From NCBI RefSeq assembly GCF_014297465.1, contig NZ_JACORT010000001.1, positions 1,054,001-1,118,000 on the forward strand: DNA of 64,000 nucleotides, in the 5' to 3' direction. The DNA comes from Ramlibacter cellulosilyticus. GTDB lineage: Bacteria; Pseudomonadota; Gammaproteobacteria; Burkholderiales; Burkholderiaceae_C. The position numbers were made by a program, and so were the translations under genes. Positions 1 through 7,546 of this stretch are shown here, one piece after another; position 1 is the first letter of the stretch; each line of letters opens with the position of its first letter. The notes beneath the pieces are model-generated. The model did not search any database and was not told the DNA's origin. It saw only the letters and a program-made list of their open reading frames with translations.

Positions 1-63
1 GAGCAGGGGCTGGGGGCCATCCGCCATCCGGACGAGGGCGCTGTGGCGGGATGGATGCTGCTC

Positions 64-351
64 GGTGGGGTTCGCTGGCGCTCACCGGCCGCGGCTTCGC
101 CGCGCCACCCTACACGCACCGGCCGCGGCTTCGCTGCGCCACCGCACACTCACGGGCCGCGGCTGCGCCGCGCCGCCCCACACTCACGGGCCGCGGCTTC
201 GCCGCGCCACCCTACACGCACGGGCCGCGGCTTCGCCGCGCCACCCCACACTCACGGGCCGCGGCTTCGCCGCGCCACCCTGCACACACTTGAACGGCTT
301 TGTAGGGTGGACGGCGGAACGCCGTGCCGGTGAGCGCCAGCGAACCCCACC
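64..351. repeat. Family A palindromic element expanded by an internal tandem array
   Basis: A 26-bp sequence at 64-89 (GGTGGGGTTCGCTGGCGCTC...) recurs as its exact reverse complement at 326-351, and the interval between is mostly a tandem array. Shorter copies of the same element lie at 7547-7598, 16783-16833 and 37055-37105. Each runs from a GGTGGGGTTCGCT end through a GCGGCTTCGCCGC-type core to a CCACCCTAC end. No gene is supported in bases 1-359; open frames across it only read the repeat. Confidence 0.85.
87..290. repeat. Six tandem 34-bp repeats
   Basis: Six contiguous 34-bp units start at 87, 121, 155, 189, 223 and 257. Each begins GGCCGCGGCT and carries a GCGGCTTCGCCGC-like palindromic core followed by a CACCCTACAC or CACCCCACAC tail. 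Units differ by only a few bases. There are no spacers, so this is a tandem array and not CRISPR. Confidence 0.9.
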
Positions 352-359
352 GGGCAGCG

Positions 360-1421
360 TCAACCGAGATGCAGCGCCGACAGCTTCAAGGCCGGCACCG
401 TCACCGCCAGCCGCAACTGCGTCCCTTCCACGAACACCCGCAGCGTCACGTCGCCCGCCACCTCGCGGCACCGTCCCTTCAACGCCCCGACGCGCGCCAC
501 CACGTTGCGCACCGACAGCCCCGCGATCTCCACGGTCAGCTCGCGCCCGACCGCCTTCGAGTGCAGCCGCACGGTGTTGCGACCCTCGCTGCTTCCTCCC
601 ATTTCCGCCTCCACCCCGGGCAGGGTGAGGTGCCCGTCCCCCAGCTGCACGTGCCCGGACACGGACGTGCGATCGAACAGCTGGCGTGCCGGGTCGGTCA
701 GCCCCGCGGTGCCGTGGCCGCGGCCCTGGCGCAGCAGCCCTTCGAGGAAGGGCTGCAACTGCAGCTTGCCGCGCTGCGTCACCGCCCACGGGCCGAGCAG
801 CGCGCCGCGTCGCTCGTATTCCACGCCCGCCACCGGCGTCGATGGGAACTGGTACAGGTAGCTGCGGCCGTTGGGCGCATCGACGTACACGCCCATGCGG
901 CTCACGCCCATGCGCGAATCCGGCCCGACGTGCTCCACGCTCGCCTCGTTGAAGTCCACGCCCCCGTGGCGGATCGGGACCTTCACGTTCGCGTCGAACA
1001 GCAGGTGCGCGTCGACGATCTCGGCGCGGAGGGTGCCTTCAGCCGCGGCGAGCGGTGCGAGCGTCCATGCACAGGGATCCGCTTGGACGGCCGCTCTGGC
1101 AGCGGCGTCCGGCAGCGGGCCATCGACCTTCACGCCGGAGAGTTCGGCGCTGGCGGCCTCCACCCGTTCGATGCGGGGCCGGCCGCCTTCCACCCGCACC
1201 AGCAGCGCGACCTGGTGCAGCGCCAGCTGGCCCACCTCCACCACGAGCGGCCCGGACGCGATGCGCAGCGACGCCGCCTCCACCTTGCGGATCGCGATGC
1301 CGAGCGCGCCATCGTCCGTGAAGCGTGACGACAGGCCCTCGAACGTGACGCGATTGGCCGCGTCCCCTCCGGCCGATCCGAGGACGAAGTTCAGGAGGGA
1401 AGCGGCGAGCGCGGCGGCCAT
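360..1421 (-). CDS. Conserved hypothetical protein with AsmA/DUF748-like repetitive strands
   Basis: This encodes 353 residues of unknown function. The protein alternates short hydrophobic and charged beta-type segments, for example VEAASLRIASGPLVVEVG and VEVGQLALHQVALLVRVEGG. That texture resembles AsmA/DUF748 envelope proteins, but I cannot identify a defined domain. The N-terminus MAAALAASLLNFVLGSAGG is weakly hydrophobic and could be a poor signal or anchor. A TAGATTGG sequence sits about 13 bases upstream of the ATG and could be a -10 element, giving a very short leader. The gene ends just beside the repeat element at 64-351. The reading frame is supported by length and regular codon bias; the function call is weak. 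Confidence 0.65.
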   Translation of the reverse strand: MAAALAASLLNFVLGSAGGDAANRVTFEGLSSRFTDDGALGIAIRKVEAASLRIASGPLVVEVGQLALHQVALLVRVEGGRPRIERVEAASAELSGVKVDGPLPDAAARAAVQADPCAWTLAPLAAAEGTLRAEIVDAHLLFDANVKVPIRHGGVDFNEASVEHVGPDSRMGVSRMGVYVDAPNGRSYLYQFPSTPVAGVEYERRGALLGPWAVTQRGKLQLQPFLEGLLRQGRGHGTAGLTDPARQLFDRTSVSGHVQLGDGHLTLPGVEAEMGGSSEGRNTVRLHSKAVGRELTVEIAGLSVRNVVARVGALKGRCREVAGDVTLRVFVEGTQLRLAVTVPALKLSALHLG

Positions 1422-1470
1422 GGCGTCGCGGCCAATCTACCGCACATCGCGCGCGCCGGGGGGCGCTGCT

Positions 1471-2751
1471 TCAGGCGCGCGGGCCGCCGCCGATGCCGGA
1501 CGCGCGTGTCTCGACGTGCACGCCGTGGATGGGGCCGGAGCGCATGCCCAGCGCGCGGCTCACGATGGCCGCCCGCACGCGATGCTTCAGCGAGTGCGTG
1601 CGCAAGGTGAGCGCCGCCAGCGAATCGGGCGCGGACGTGAGCGGCTGCACGCCGTCGTTCGTCACCAGGAAGGTGTCCGAGTGCCGGTAGCCGCCGACGC
1701 CCGTCTGGTACAGGCCCGGCTCGATGGAGATCACCATGTTCGCCGCGAGCACGTCCGTGCTGCCTTCCGCGATCCACGGCGGCTCGTGGTTGCCCAGGCC
1801 GAAGCCATGCCCGGTGCGGTGCAGCCGCAGCGACGGCGTCCAGCCCTTTTCCGCCAGGAAGCGGTTCACCTGCGCGTCGATGTCGTGGCAGGACGCGCCG
1901 GGGCGCGCGAGGCGCATCGCCAGCTGGCGCGCAGCCTGCATCAGTTCGAACCGTCCCTTCTCCTCCGCCGACGGCGGCGCCGTGAAGAAGGTGCGCTCGC
2001 ATTCCGCGGCGTAGCCGTTCACGCGCGTCAGGGCGAGGGCCACGTGCGGGCCGCGCTCCAGCTTCATGCGCAGCGGCGGCACCGAATGCGGCTCCGCGGA
2101 CAGCGGCGCCGGCCAGGGCGCGAAGATGCATTTGGTCGCGAGGGCGTCGAAGTCCGGCACTTCGCGGATCACCTTGCGTTGCCAGCCGGTCGTCGCGGCG
2201 AACACCTCCGCCACGCTGGCGCCGTCGTACGCCGCTTCGAGCATGCGGGCGATGCCCCAGTCCGCGTAGCGGGCCGCGCGCTTGATCTGCTCGATCTCCC
2301 ACGGCGACTTGACCAGGCGGATCGGGCCGAGCACGTCCGCCAGCCTGCCCTTGGAACGGGTGAAGAGGTCCGCCACTTCGAAAGGGATGCCGGGTTCGAA
2401 GAGGAAGGAGCGATCGTCCAGCAGGGGCAGGATGCGGTCGGCCCAGCCTTCGCCGGCGGGCGCAGGGTATTCCCGGTAGGTGTGGATGCCGGCCGGCCGC
2501 ACGCCCCAGGCTTTCTCCAGGTGCGTGCGCTCCAGCAGGGGAACGAGCAGGCGGTAGTCGGGGAGCACCGCGTCGACGATCAGGAAGACGGGTCGTTCGA
2601 GCGGCTCGTAGGTGGCGCCCGTGAGGTAGTAGATCGCTTCGGTCGACGAGAGCACCAGCCTGCGCACGCCCTTCTCGTGCAGGACCTGCTGCACGGCGGC
2701 GCGGCGGCGCGAGAACTCGTCCCCGTTCTCCTCGGGCCAGATGGAATGCAT
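1471..2751 (-). CDS. M24 (Xaa-Pro peptidase/creatinase-fold) family protein, metal ligands altered
   Basis: A 426-residue protein with a creatinase/prolidase-type N-terminal domain (about 10-140) and a pita-bread M24 domain (about 150-375). The start is placed at the ATG preceded by AGGGGGGTAG; an ATG nine codons upstream lacks such a site. The histidine motif TGHGFGLGNHE (about 314) and the glutamate of SIEPG (about 342) are present. The two aspartates expected in the strand pair before them read LALTRVNGYAAECERTFF, and the last glutamate position reads YRHSDTFLVT. Three of five metal ligands therefore look replaced. Creatinase, a metal-independent M24 member, is a precedent. It is probably not a standard aminopeptidase; substrate unknown. 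Confidence 0.85.
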   Translation of the reverse strand: MHSIWPEENGDEFSRRRAAVQQVLHEKGVRRLVLSSTEAIYYLTGATYEPLERPVFLIVDAVLPDYRLLVPLLERTHLEKAWGVRPAGIHTYREYPAPAGEGWADRILPLLDDRSFLFEPGIPFEVADLFTRSKGRLADVLGPIRLVKSPWEIEQIKRAARYADWGIARMLEAAYDGASVAEVFAATTGWQRKVIREVPDFDALATKCIFAPWPAPLSAEPHSVPPLRMKLERGPHVALALTRVNGYAAECERTFFTAPPSAEEKGRFELMQAARQLAMRLARPGASCHDIDAQVNRFLAEKGWTPSLRLHRTGHGFGLGNHEPPWIAEGSTDVLAANMVISIEPGLYQTGVGGYRHSDTFLVTNDGVQPLTSAPDSLAALTLRTHSLKHRVRAAIVSRALGMRSGPIHGVHVETRASGIGGGPRA

Positions 2752-2846
2752 CGTGTCTACCCCCCTGTGGGCGCCCATGCTAGGGCAAGCAGGGCGCGGA
2801 GGGAAGACGCCCGATGGCCCGGGCTCCTAAACTCGCACTCGCCACC

Positions 2847-3341
2847 ATGACCGATCCCGCCATCCACATCCGCCCCGCGACCGAGGAAGACGTCCCGCTG
2901 ATCCTGGGCTTCATCCGCGAGCTCGCGATCTACGAGAAGGCCGAAAGCGAAGTGGTGGCCACCGAGGCGCACATCCGGAACTCGCTGTTCGGCGCGAACG
3001 CCGTGCCGCGCGCGCTGATCTGCCGCGTGGGCGAGGTCGACGCCGGCTTCGCGGTCTACTTCTTCAACTATTCGACCTGGCAGGGCCGGCGGGGCCTGTA
3101 CCTGGAGGACCTGTACGTCTCCCCCGCGCACCGCCATGCCGGCGCCGGCAAGGCGATGCTGCGGCACCTGGCGCGCGTCGCCGTGGCCAACGGCTGCGGC
3201 CGCTTCGAATGGAGCGTGCTCGACTGGAACGAGCCGGCGATCCGCTTCTACCGCTCCATCGGCGCGGTGCCGCTGGACGAGTGGGTGCGGTACCGGCTCA
3301 CCGGGGACGCGCTGGCGCAGTTCGCGGCCGGGTCGGAATGA
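2847..3341 (+). CDS. GNAT acetyltransferase, spermidine/spermine acetyltransferase-like
   Basis: A 164-residue single-domain GNAT N-acetyltransferase that would transfer acetyl from acetyl-CoA to an amine. Diagnostic stretches include LILGFIRELAIYEKAE near the start, YLEDLYVSPAHRHAGAGKAM covering strand 4 and the acetyl-CoA loop (R/H-x-x-G-x-G/A), and WSVLDWNEPAIRFYRSIGA near the end. The LYLEDLYV and DWNEPAI signatures are shared with the SSAT/thialysine acetyltransferase branch, so a polyamine or small diamine substrate is likely but not proven. An in-frame ATG at 2814 has a purine-rich GGAGGGAAG ahead of it and is an alternative start. The chosen start begins exactly where the family domain begins. 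Confidence 0.85.
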   Translation: MTDPAIHIRPATEEDVPLILGFIRELAIYEKAESEVVATEAHIRNSLFGANAVPRALICRVGEVDAGFAVYFFNYSTWQGRRGLYLEDLYVSPAHRHAGAGKAMLRHLARVAVANGCGRFEWSVLDWNEPAIRFYRSIGAVPLDEWVRYRLTGDALAQFAAGSE

Positions 3342-3350
3342 TGCGAAGCG

Positions 3351-3382
3351 CGTAGGCTGGGTTGCGTGAAGCGCACCCCGGC
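3351..3382. repeat. Family B palindromic repeat, single copy
   Basis: A 32-bp imperfect palindrome starting CGTAGGCTGGGTTGCG and ending GCGCACCCCGGC, immediately after the stop of the acetyltransferase gene. It is one member of a family with further copies at 9945-10028, 23082-23113, 36295-36424, 47771-47802 and 62309-62392. Confidence 0.85.
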
Positions 3383-3415
3383 GCCAGAATGAACCGGCGA
3401 ACTCCGGAGCCGGCC

Positions 3416-3649
3416 ATGAACGACAAGGGCATCCTCGACCACATCAACGCGCTCATCGACGAGGAGCACAAGCTCCGCTCGGGGGCCGGCACGGCGCCCG
3501 AGCAGGCCACGCGGCTGAAGCACGTGGAAGAGGAGCTCGACCAGTGCTGGGACCTGCTGCGCCAGCGCCGCGCGAAGCGCGAATTCGGGCAGGACCCCGA
3601 GGGCGCGCAGCCGCGGGACATCGGCACGGTGGAGAACTACACCGGCTGA
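3416..3649 (+). CDS. DUF2630 family small protein
   Basis: A 77-residue, highly charged helical protein beginning MNDKGILDHINALIDEEHKL. It matches the DUF2630 pattern: an N-terminal DHI..LI.EEH.L helix, then HVEEELDQCWDLLRQRRAKR and a tail with DIGTVENYTG. No catalytic residues or membrane segment are visible. The function of the family is unknown. The start is the ATG just after a CGGAGCCGGCC sequence; upstream in-frame codons come from the neighbouring repeat and are unlikely to be coding. It sits between two other small stress-type genes. Confidence 0.85.
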   Translation: MNDKGILDHINALIDEEHKLRSGAGTAPEQATRLKHVEEELDQCWDLLRQRRAKREFGQDPEGAQPRDIGTVENYTG

Positions 3650-3670
3650 GCCGACGCATCGCGGCGCCCT

Positions 3671-3703
3671 CCTACGGCCGCGGCGTCTGCGCATCCTTAG
3701 ATT
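3671..3703 (+). promoter_or_regulatory. Shared upstream motif CCTAC-N22-TAGATT
   Basis: CCTAC at 3671-3675 and TAGATT at 3698-3703 are separated by exactly 22 bases, 30 bp before the ATG of the gene at 3733. The same two blocks with identical spacing precede the genes at 41967, 43988-44212 (minus) and 44465-44671 (minus). TAGATT resembles a -10 box. CCTAC is too far away for a normal sigma-70 -35 and may be an activator or alternative sigma site. Confidence 0.5.
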
Positions 3704-3732
3704 GGCGGGTCACTTCCAGGAGGACCGAACGC

Positions 3733-4002
3733 ATGCCCAACCCGAGAGACCGCATCAAGCAGACCGGCGACACCCACCTGCCCGACGTGGGCGAGGAGGG
3801 CGGCGGCGACGAAGACGTGTTGCGCTTCGAGCCCGCCGACACCAGCGAGACGCAGGAACAAGCGCGCGAGGCGGCCGCGCCCGCCATGGAAGCGGTTTCG
3901 TCCGCCGGCTACGTCGAAGCGGCACGCGAGCAGATCCGGCAACGGCCGGTGGTCGCCCTCGCGAGCGCCTTCGTGCTCGGCTACCTGTTCGCGCGGATCT
4001 GA
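3733..4002 (+). CDS. Small DUF883-like protein with C-terminal membrane anchor
   Basis: An 89-residue protein: a polar, acidic, probably disordered first half and a C-terminal segment reading RPVVALASAFVLGYLFARI. This single TM helix ending G-Y-L-F-A-R is the hallmark of the DUF883/ElaB/YqjD C-terminus, a family of inner-membrane, stress-induced and often ribosome-associated proteins in enterics. The start is well fixed by CCAGGAGGA 9-17 bases before the ATG. The upstream region carries the CCTAC-N22-TAGATT motif shared with other small stress-type genes. The DUF883 assignment rests on the C-terminus only. Confidence 0.8.
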   Translation: MPNPRDRIKQTGDTHLPDVGEEGGGDEDVLRFEPADTSETQEQAREAAAPAMEAVSSAGYVEAAREQIRQRPVVALASAFVLGYLFARI

Positions 4003-4018
4003 AGTCCGCGCGCCGGAC

Positions 4019-4315
4019 ATGTCCGGAACCCTCGAGCCCCTGATCGTCGACCTGCTCGCGTGGGTCGCGCGGGGGCGACCGTACGCCGAGGTGATGGACG
4101 CCTGGCGCACCTCCTGCCCCCGCCTCCCGGTGTGGGAGGAGGCGAACCTGCGGGGCTTCCTGGACTGCGGCCAGGATGCGCAGGGCGTCCTGCAGGTGAC
4201 GCTGACGGCCCGGGGCGCCGAACACCTGCGCGCTTCGGGCTTTCGTGGTCAGTGCAGCACCACCGCCCGCACCACCGGCCACGCGAACTCGTGGCCCACG
4301 ACCACCCGCGCGTAG
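4019..4315 (+). CDS. Hypothetical protein, convergent overlap with next gene
   Basis: Up to 98 residues, beginning MSGTLEPLIVDLLAWVARGR and followed by YAEVMDAWRTSCPRLPVWEE. The first ~75 residues have normal composition for a small helical (possibly winged-helix) protein and end LTARGAEHLRAS, a typical C-terminus for such proteins. The last ~23 residues read through the 3' end of the convergent gene at 4249-4452 and look non-native (TTARTTGHANSW). Either the two genes truly overlap by 67 bp or this frame lost its original stop. No Shine-Dalgarno sequence is obvious. Function unknown. Confidence 0.55.
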   Translation: MSGTLEPLIVDLLAWVARGRPYAEVMDAWRTSCPRLPVWEEANLRGFLDCGQDAQGVLQVTLTARGAEHLRASGFRGQCSTTARTTGHANSWPTTTRA

Positions 4316-4452
4316 AGGTAGTTCAGGCGTGCCTGCTCCGGCAGCCCGTCCAGGTCGACGTGCCCTTCGGCATCGCAAGGGAAGCTGAGGGCGCGGCCCT
4401 GCAGGTGCAGGGCCTGGAACAGCAGTTCGTAGGCGGGTGGCGTGGCGTTCAT
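4249..4452 (-). CDS. Small conserved hypothetical protein
   Basis: A 67-residue protein starting MNATPPAYELLFQALHLQGR and ending FAWPVVRAVVLH. The ATG is preceded by GGAGGGCCGCC, a good ribosome binding site, which fixes this start over the ATG nine codons upstream. The sequence looks like a compact soluble protein with no known motif that I recognise. Its 3' end overlaps the 3' end of the plus-strand gene at 4019-4315. Confidence 0.6.
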   Translation of the reverse strand: MNATPPAYELLFQALHLQGRALSFPCDAEGHVDLDGLPEQARLNYLYARVVVGHEFAWPVVRAVVLH

Positions 4453-4646
4453 GGCGGCCCTCCGTTCTGGTTTCCACAATGGCCGCGCGCGACCCCTGCG
4501 TCATCGGCCGATCGGAATACGCCGAGGGCGCAGGCGGTCCGGACTTCGGTTTTTCGGGAAGGACCGGCAGGAATCGTCTGCTTTTTCTTGGGGCTCGCCG
4601 CTGGTACCTTGCCCGGTCTGAACAAGACACCCTTCGAAGGATCACC

Positions 4647-5585
4647 ATGAAACGAGCACTCGCCCTCCTGGCCGTCGTCGTGACGCTGGGGATGGCCGTC
4701 ACCCTGGACGCGGAAGCCAAGCGCCTGGGCGGCGGCAAATCCAGCGGGATGCAGCGCCAGTCCGTCACCGCCCCGCCGAATTCGCCCGCGGGTGGCACCG
4801 CCACGCAAGGCGTTCCCGGCCAGGCCGCGCCCGCTGCAACGAGCGCCGCGACGGCCGGCGCCGCTGCCGCCGCCGCGCCCAAGCGCAGCTGGATGGGCCC
4901 GGTCGCCGGCCTCGCCGCGGGTCTCGGCATCGCCGCGCTCGCGTCGCACTTCGGCTTCGGCGAGGCGCTGGCCAACATGCTGACCATCGCGCTCGTCGTG
5001 ATGGCCGTGCTGATGGTCGTCGGCTTCATCATGCGCAAGCGCGCGCAAGGCCAGGGCCCCGCGATGGCGGGTGCCGGCATGCCGCGCGGCGCGCAGGACG
5101 CGGGCATGTTCCGCAGCCCGCTGCAGCAGCAGCCGGCGCCGCAGTCCGGGTCGCTGATCGGCTCGCGCATCGGCGGCGGCATCGCCCCGGCCGCGACGGG
5201 CACCGGCACGGTCCCTGCGGACTTCGACACGGCCGCCTTCGTGCGCAACGCGAAATCGCAGTTCCTCGCGCTGCAATCCGCCAACGATGCGCAGGACCTC
5301 GACCGCCTGCGTGACTACCTCACGCCGGAGATGTTCGAAGCCGTGCGCTCGGAGATCGGCGAGCGCGATGCCGCCCCGCAGCAGACCGAAGTGTTCGGCC
5401 TCGAAGCGCAGGTGCTGGACGTCGCGGAAGAAGCGGATCGCTACATCGTCAGCGTGCGCTTCACCGGCAGCGTGCGCGACCAGCACGGCGCCGTGCCGGA
5501 AGACCTGGACGAGATCTGGCACCTGACGAAGCCGCGCACCGGCTTCGGCGGCTGGGTCGTCGCGGGCATCCAGCAGGCGTCCTGA
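4647..5585 (+). CDS. Tim44-like domain membrane protein
   Basis: A 312-residue envelope protein. Residues 1-25 form a signal peptide or anchor (MKRALALLAVVVTLGMAVTL), followed by a Gly/Ala/Pro/Gln-rich low-complexity stretch. Two hydrophobic segments follow around residues 90-130 (WMGPVAGLAAGLGIAALAS and MLTIALVVMAVLMVVGFIM), then a second Ala/Gly/Gln-rich linker. The C-terminal ~120 residues (FDTAAFVRNAKSQFLALQSA ... GFGGWVVAGIQQAS) match the Tim44-like/NTF2-fold domain of bacterial proteins with this architecture. That domain is thought to bind peptide or lipid at the membrane; the precise role here is unknown. The start is the ATG after GAAGGATCACC. Confidence 0.85.
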   Translation: MKRALALLAVVVTLGMAVTLDAEAKRLGGGKSSGMQRQSVTAPPNSPAGGTATQGVPGQAAPAATSAATAGAAAAAAPKRSWMGPVAGLAAGLGIAALASHFGFGEALANMLTIALVVMAVLMVVGFIMRKRAQGQGPAMAGAGMPRGAQDAGMFRSPLQQQPAPQSGSLIGSRIGGGIAPAATGTGTVPADFDTAAFVRNAKSQFLALQSANDAQDLDRLRDYLTPEMFEAVRSEIGERDAAPQQTEVFGLEAQVLDVAEEADRYIVSVRFTGSVRDQHGAVPEDLDEIWHLTKPRTGFGGWVVAGIQQAS

Positions 5586-5626
5586 GCGCCGGGGAGCTGT
5601 CAGGCACTGGAGGCACACTCCCGCCC

Positions 5627-6538
5627 ATGGCAGCTCCCATCAACTACCGCCACCTGTATTACTTCTGGGTGGTGGCCAAGGAAGGCGGCATGGCGCGCGC
5701 CGCCGCCCGGCTGGACATGGCCGTGCAGACCGTGAGCGCGCAGGTGCGCGCCCTGGAGCAGTCGCTCGGCTACGCCTTGTTCCGCCCCGCCGGCCGCGGC
5801 ATGGCGCTCACCGAAGCGGGTGTCGCCGCGATGGCGCAGGCCGACCAGATCTTCCAGCTCGGCGAACAGTTGCCCGCCCTGGTCCGCGAAGCGGCCACGG
5901 GGCAGGGGCTGCGGCTCGCGGTCGGCATGTCCGACGGACTGCCGAAGCTGGTCGTGCGCCACCTCCTGCAGCCCGTGGTCGACGAGACCGGCGTGCGGCT
6001 GCTGTGCCACGAAGACGAATTCGACCGCCTGCTCGGCGACCTGGCGCTGCACCGGCTCGACGCCGTGCTCTCCGATCGCGCCGCGCCGCCCAACCCCAAC
6101 CTGCGCCTGTACAGCCATCCGCTCGGCGAAGCGCCGCTTGCGTGGTTCGCGCCCGCCGCGCTGGCGAAGAAGTGCACGAAGGATTTCCCGGCCTGCCTGG
6201 CCGACATGCCGGTGCTGCTGCCCACCGGCCACGCGGCCGTGCGGCCGCGGCTGGACCAGTGGTTCGAGCGCCAGGGCCTGCGCCCGCACGTGGCGGGCGA
6301 GTTCGAGGACAGCGCCTTGCTCGCGACCTTCGGCCGCAGCGGCATGGGCGCCTTCCCCGCGTCGCGCTGGTCGCGCGAGGAGCTGCTCGCCGACAAGGGC
6401 CTGCGCCTGCTGGGCGACACGCCGGAACTCGTCGAGCACTTCTACCTGATCTCGGCGGAGCGGCGCATCCAGCACCCGCTGCTGCAGAAGCTGCTGGCAC
6501 CTACTGGATCGGCGTCCGCTGCCCGCCGCGGTAGCTGA
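5627..6538 (+). CDS. nhaR: LysR-family transcriptional activator NhaR
   Basis: A 303-residue LysR-type regulator. The N-terminal winged helix-turn-helix begins INYRHLYYFWVVAKEGGMAR and continues RLDMAVQTVSAQVRALEQSL. The INY.HLYYFW opening and the C-terminal RRIQHPLLQKLL are characteristic of NhaR, which activates the Na+/H+ antiporter gene nhaA under sodium or alkaline stress in E. coli. No nhaA is in the window. The last ~11 residues (TGSASAARRGS) lie over the end of a convergent pseudogene, so the native C-terminus probably was nearer APT. The start is the first ATG, at the family-standard N-terminus. Confidence 0.88.
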   Translation: MAAPINYRHLYYFWVVAKEGGMARAAARLDMAVQTVSAQVRALEQSLGYALFRPAGRGMALTEAGVAAMAQADQIFQLGEQLPALVREAATGQGLRLAVGMSDGLPKLVVRHLLQPVVDETGVRLLCHEDEFDRLLGDLALHRLDAVLSDRAAPPNPNLRLYSHPLGEAPLAWFAPAALAKKCTKDFPACLADMPVLLPTGHAAVRPRLDQWFERQGLRPHVAGEFEDSALLATFGRSGMGAFPASRWSREELLADKGLRLLGDTPELVEHFYLISAERRIQHPLLQKLLAPTGSASAARRGS

Positions 6539-7055
6539 AGAGCGTCGTCGCGGGGTTCTTCAGTTCCCCGTTCGGCTGGAACTGGATGCGGGCGGTCACG
6601 CCCTGGTAGTCCGTGCCGGCGAGCTGCGCCACGTAGTCTTTCGGGTCCGTGGAGCTGGCGCGCTTCATCGCGTCCACCAGCGGCCTTGTCGTTGGTGAAC
6701 TGCGCGTCCACCACCTGCAGGCCTTTCGCCTGCGCCGTCTTGCGGAATACGTCCGCGACGCCTTGCCCGTAAGCGGTGCGGTCGTCGACCTCGGTGCCGG
6801 GGTCGCGGTGTACGCAGCCGAGACGCTGAAGCTGAAGACCGTAGCCATCGGCCTCGGCGGCGATCTCGAAGCGCACCGGCTTGCCGCCGATCTGCAGGTT
6901 CTGCGCATTGAGCTCGTCGATTGCCAGGCGCACGCCGTTCTCGTTGTCCTTGCCGTAGTGCGCCTGCGGGCCGGAGAGCGGCGCGACGTGGCCGATGCGC
7001 ACGACCGTCGCGCCTGCCGGTGCAGGGTCGTCGCGCCGGCGCCGACTTTCTGCAA
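6501..7055 (-). pseudogene. Degraded branched-chain amino acid ABC transporter receptor (LivK/LivJ-like)
   Basis: Three collinear fragments of a Liv-type periplasmic receptor can be read on the minus strand. From about 7010: VVRIGHVAPLSGPQAHYGK then NGVRLAIDELNAQNLQIGGK (family N-terminus). Around 6770: DDRTAYGQGVADVFRKTAQA then VVDAQFTNDKA (second lobe). In another frame, to 6501: DAMKRASSTDPKDYVAQLAG then TDYQGVTARIQFQPNGELKN (C-terminus). The central lobe and a further segment are missing and a frameshift separates the last two pieces. No intact start or signal peptide remains. It is therefore a pseudogene of about 550 bp derived from a gene about twice that long. Confidence 0.85.
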
Positions 7056-7065
7056 TAGTCACCGC

Positions 7066-7542
7066 ATGCTTCGCTGGCACCCGCTCGCCAACGCCGTGCT
7101 CGCGGCCGTCGCGCTCGGCGTGCTCGCTTCGCAATGCACGAGCACGCCGGACAGCGGCGCCCAGGCTGCGGGCCTGTCGTTCAGCACCGAGCAGACGGCC
7201 GAACTGCTGCCCGGCACCTGGCTGCGCGAATACGCGGAGCAGGGCGTGCGCGTGCGCCGGCTGCTCACGCTGGAGCCGAAAGGGGCGTTCCACGAGGAGG
7301 CGCGCGTGACCGATGCCAGCGGGCAGGTCACCCGCTTCGTGCACGAAGGCACGTGGCTCTACGACGGCACGAACCTCAAGCGCCGCTACACCCTCATGAA
7401 CGGCAAGCCGCCGTCGCGGCTGAACGTGCCGTTCGCGACGTTCGAGATCGCGTTCGAGTCCAGCAACGCGTTCACGGGCGTGGACCACATCCACGCGCGG
7501 ACCGTGCATTACCGGCGGGTGCCGGCGGGGACGGAGCCCTGA
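7066..7542 (+). CDS. Putative small lipoprotein
   Basis: A 158-residue exported protein. The N-terminus MLRWHPLANAVLAAVALGVL runs into ASQCTSTPDS, a hydrophobic signal followed by a cysteine, although Q before C is unusual for a lipobox. The mature part has lipocalin-like or META-like strands such as LLPGTWLREYAEQGVRVRRL and FVHEGTWLYDGTNLKRRYTL. That pattern (G-T-W ... E-G-T-W) suggests a small beta-barrel, but I do not recognise the family. It starts just downstream of the decayed receptor gene on the opposite strand. Its end abuts a Family A repeat. Confidence 0.65.
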   Translation: MLRWHPLANAVLAAVALGVLASQCTSTPDSGAQAAGLSFSTEQTAELLPGTWLREYAEQGVRVRRLLTLEPKGAFHEEARVTDASGQVTRFVHEGTWLYDGTNLKRRYTLMNGKPPSRLNVPFATFEIAFESSNAFTGVDHIHARTVHYRRVPAGTEP

Positions 7543-7546
7543 CGGG

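Noticed and set aside
87-290. CRISPR-like regular array
   Set aside because: The 34-bp units are contiguous with no unique spacers and no cas genes; it is a tandem repeat inside a palindromic element.
871-2850. Long plus-strand open frame of about 660 codons opposite the M24 gene
   Set aside because: Antisense shadow typical of GC-rich DNA: Arg/Ala/Pro/His-rich, no domain, while the minus strand encodes a recognisable protein.
6649-7065. Plus-strand extension of the small lipoprotein gene
   Set aside because: The extension is the antisense of the Liv receptor pseudogene; the signal peptide defines a start at 7066.
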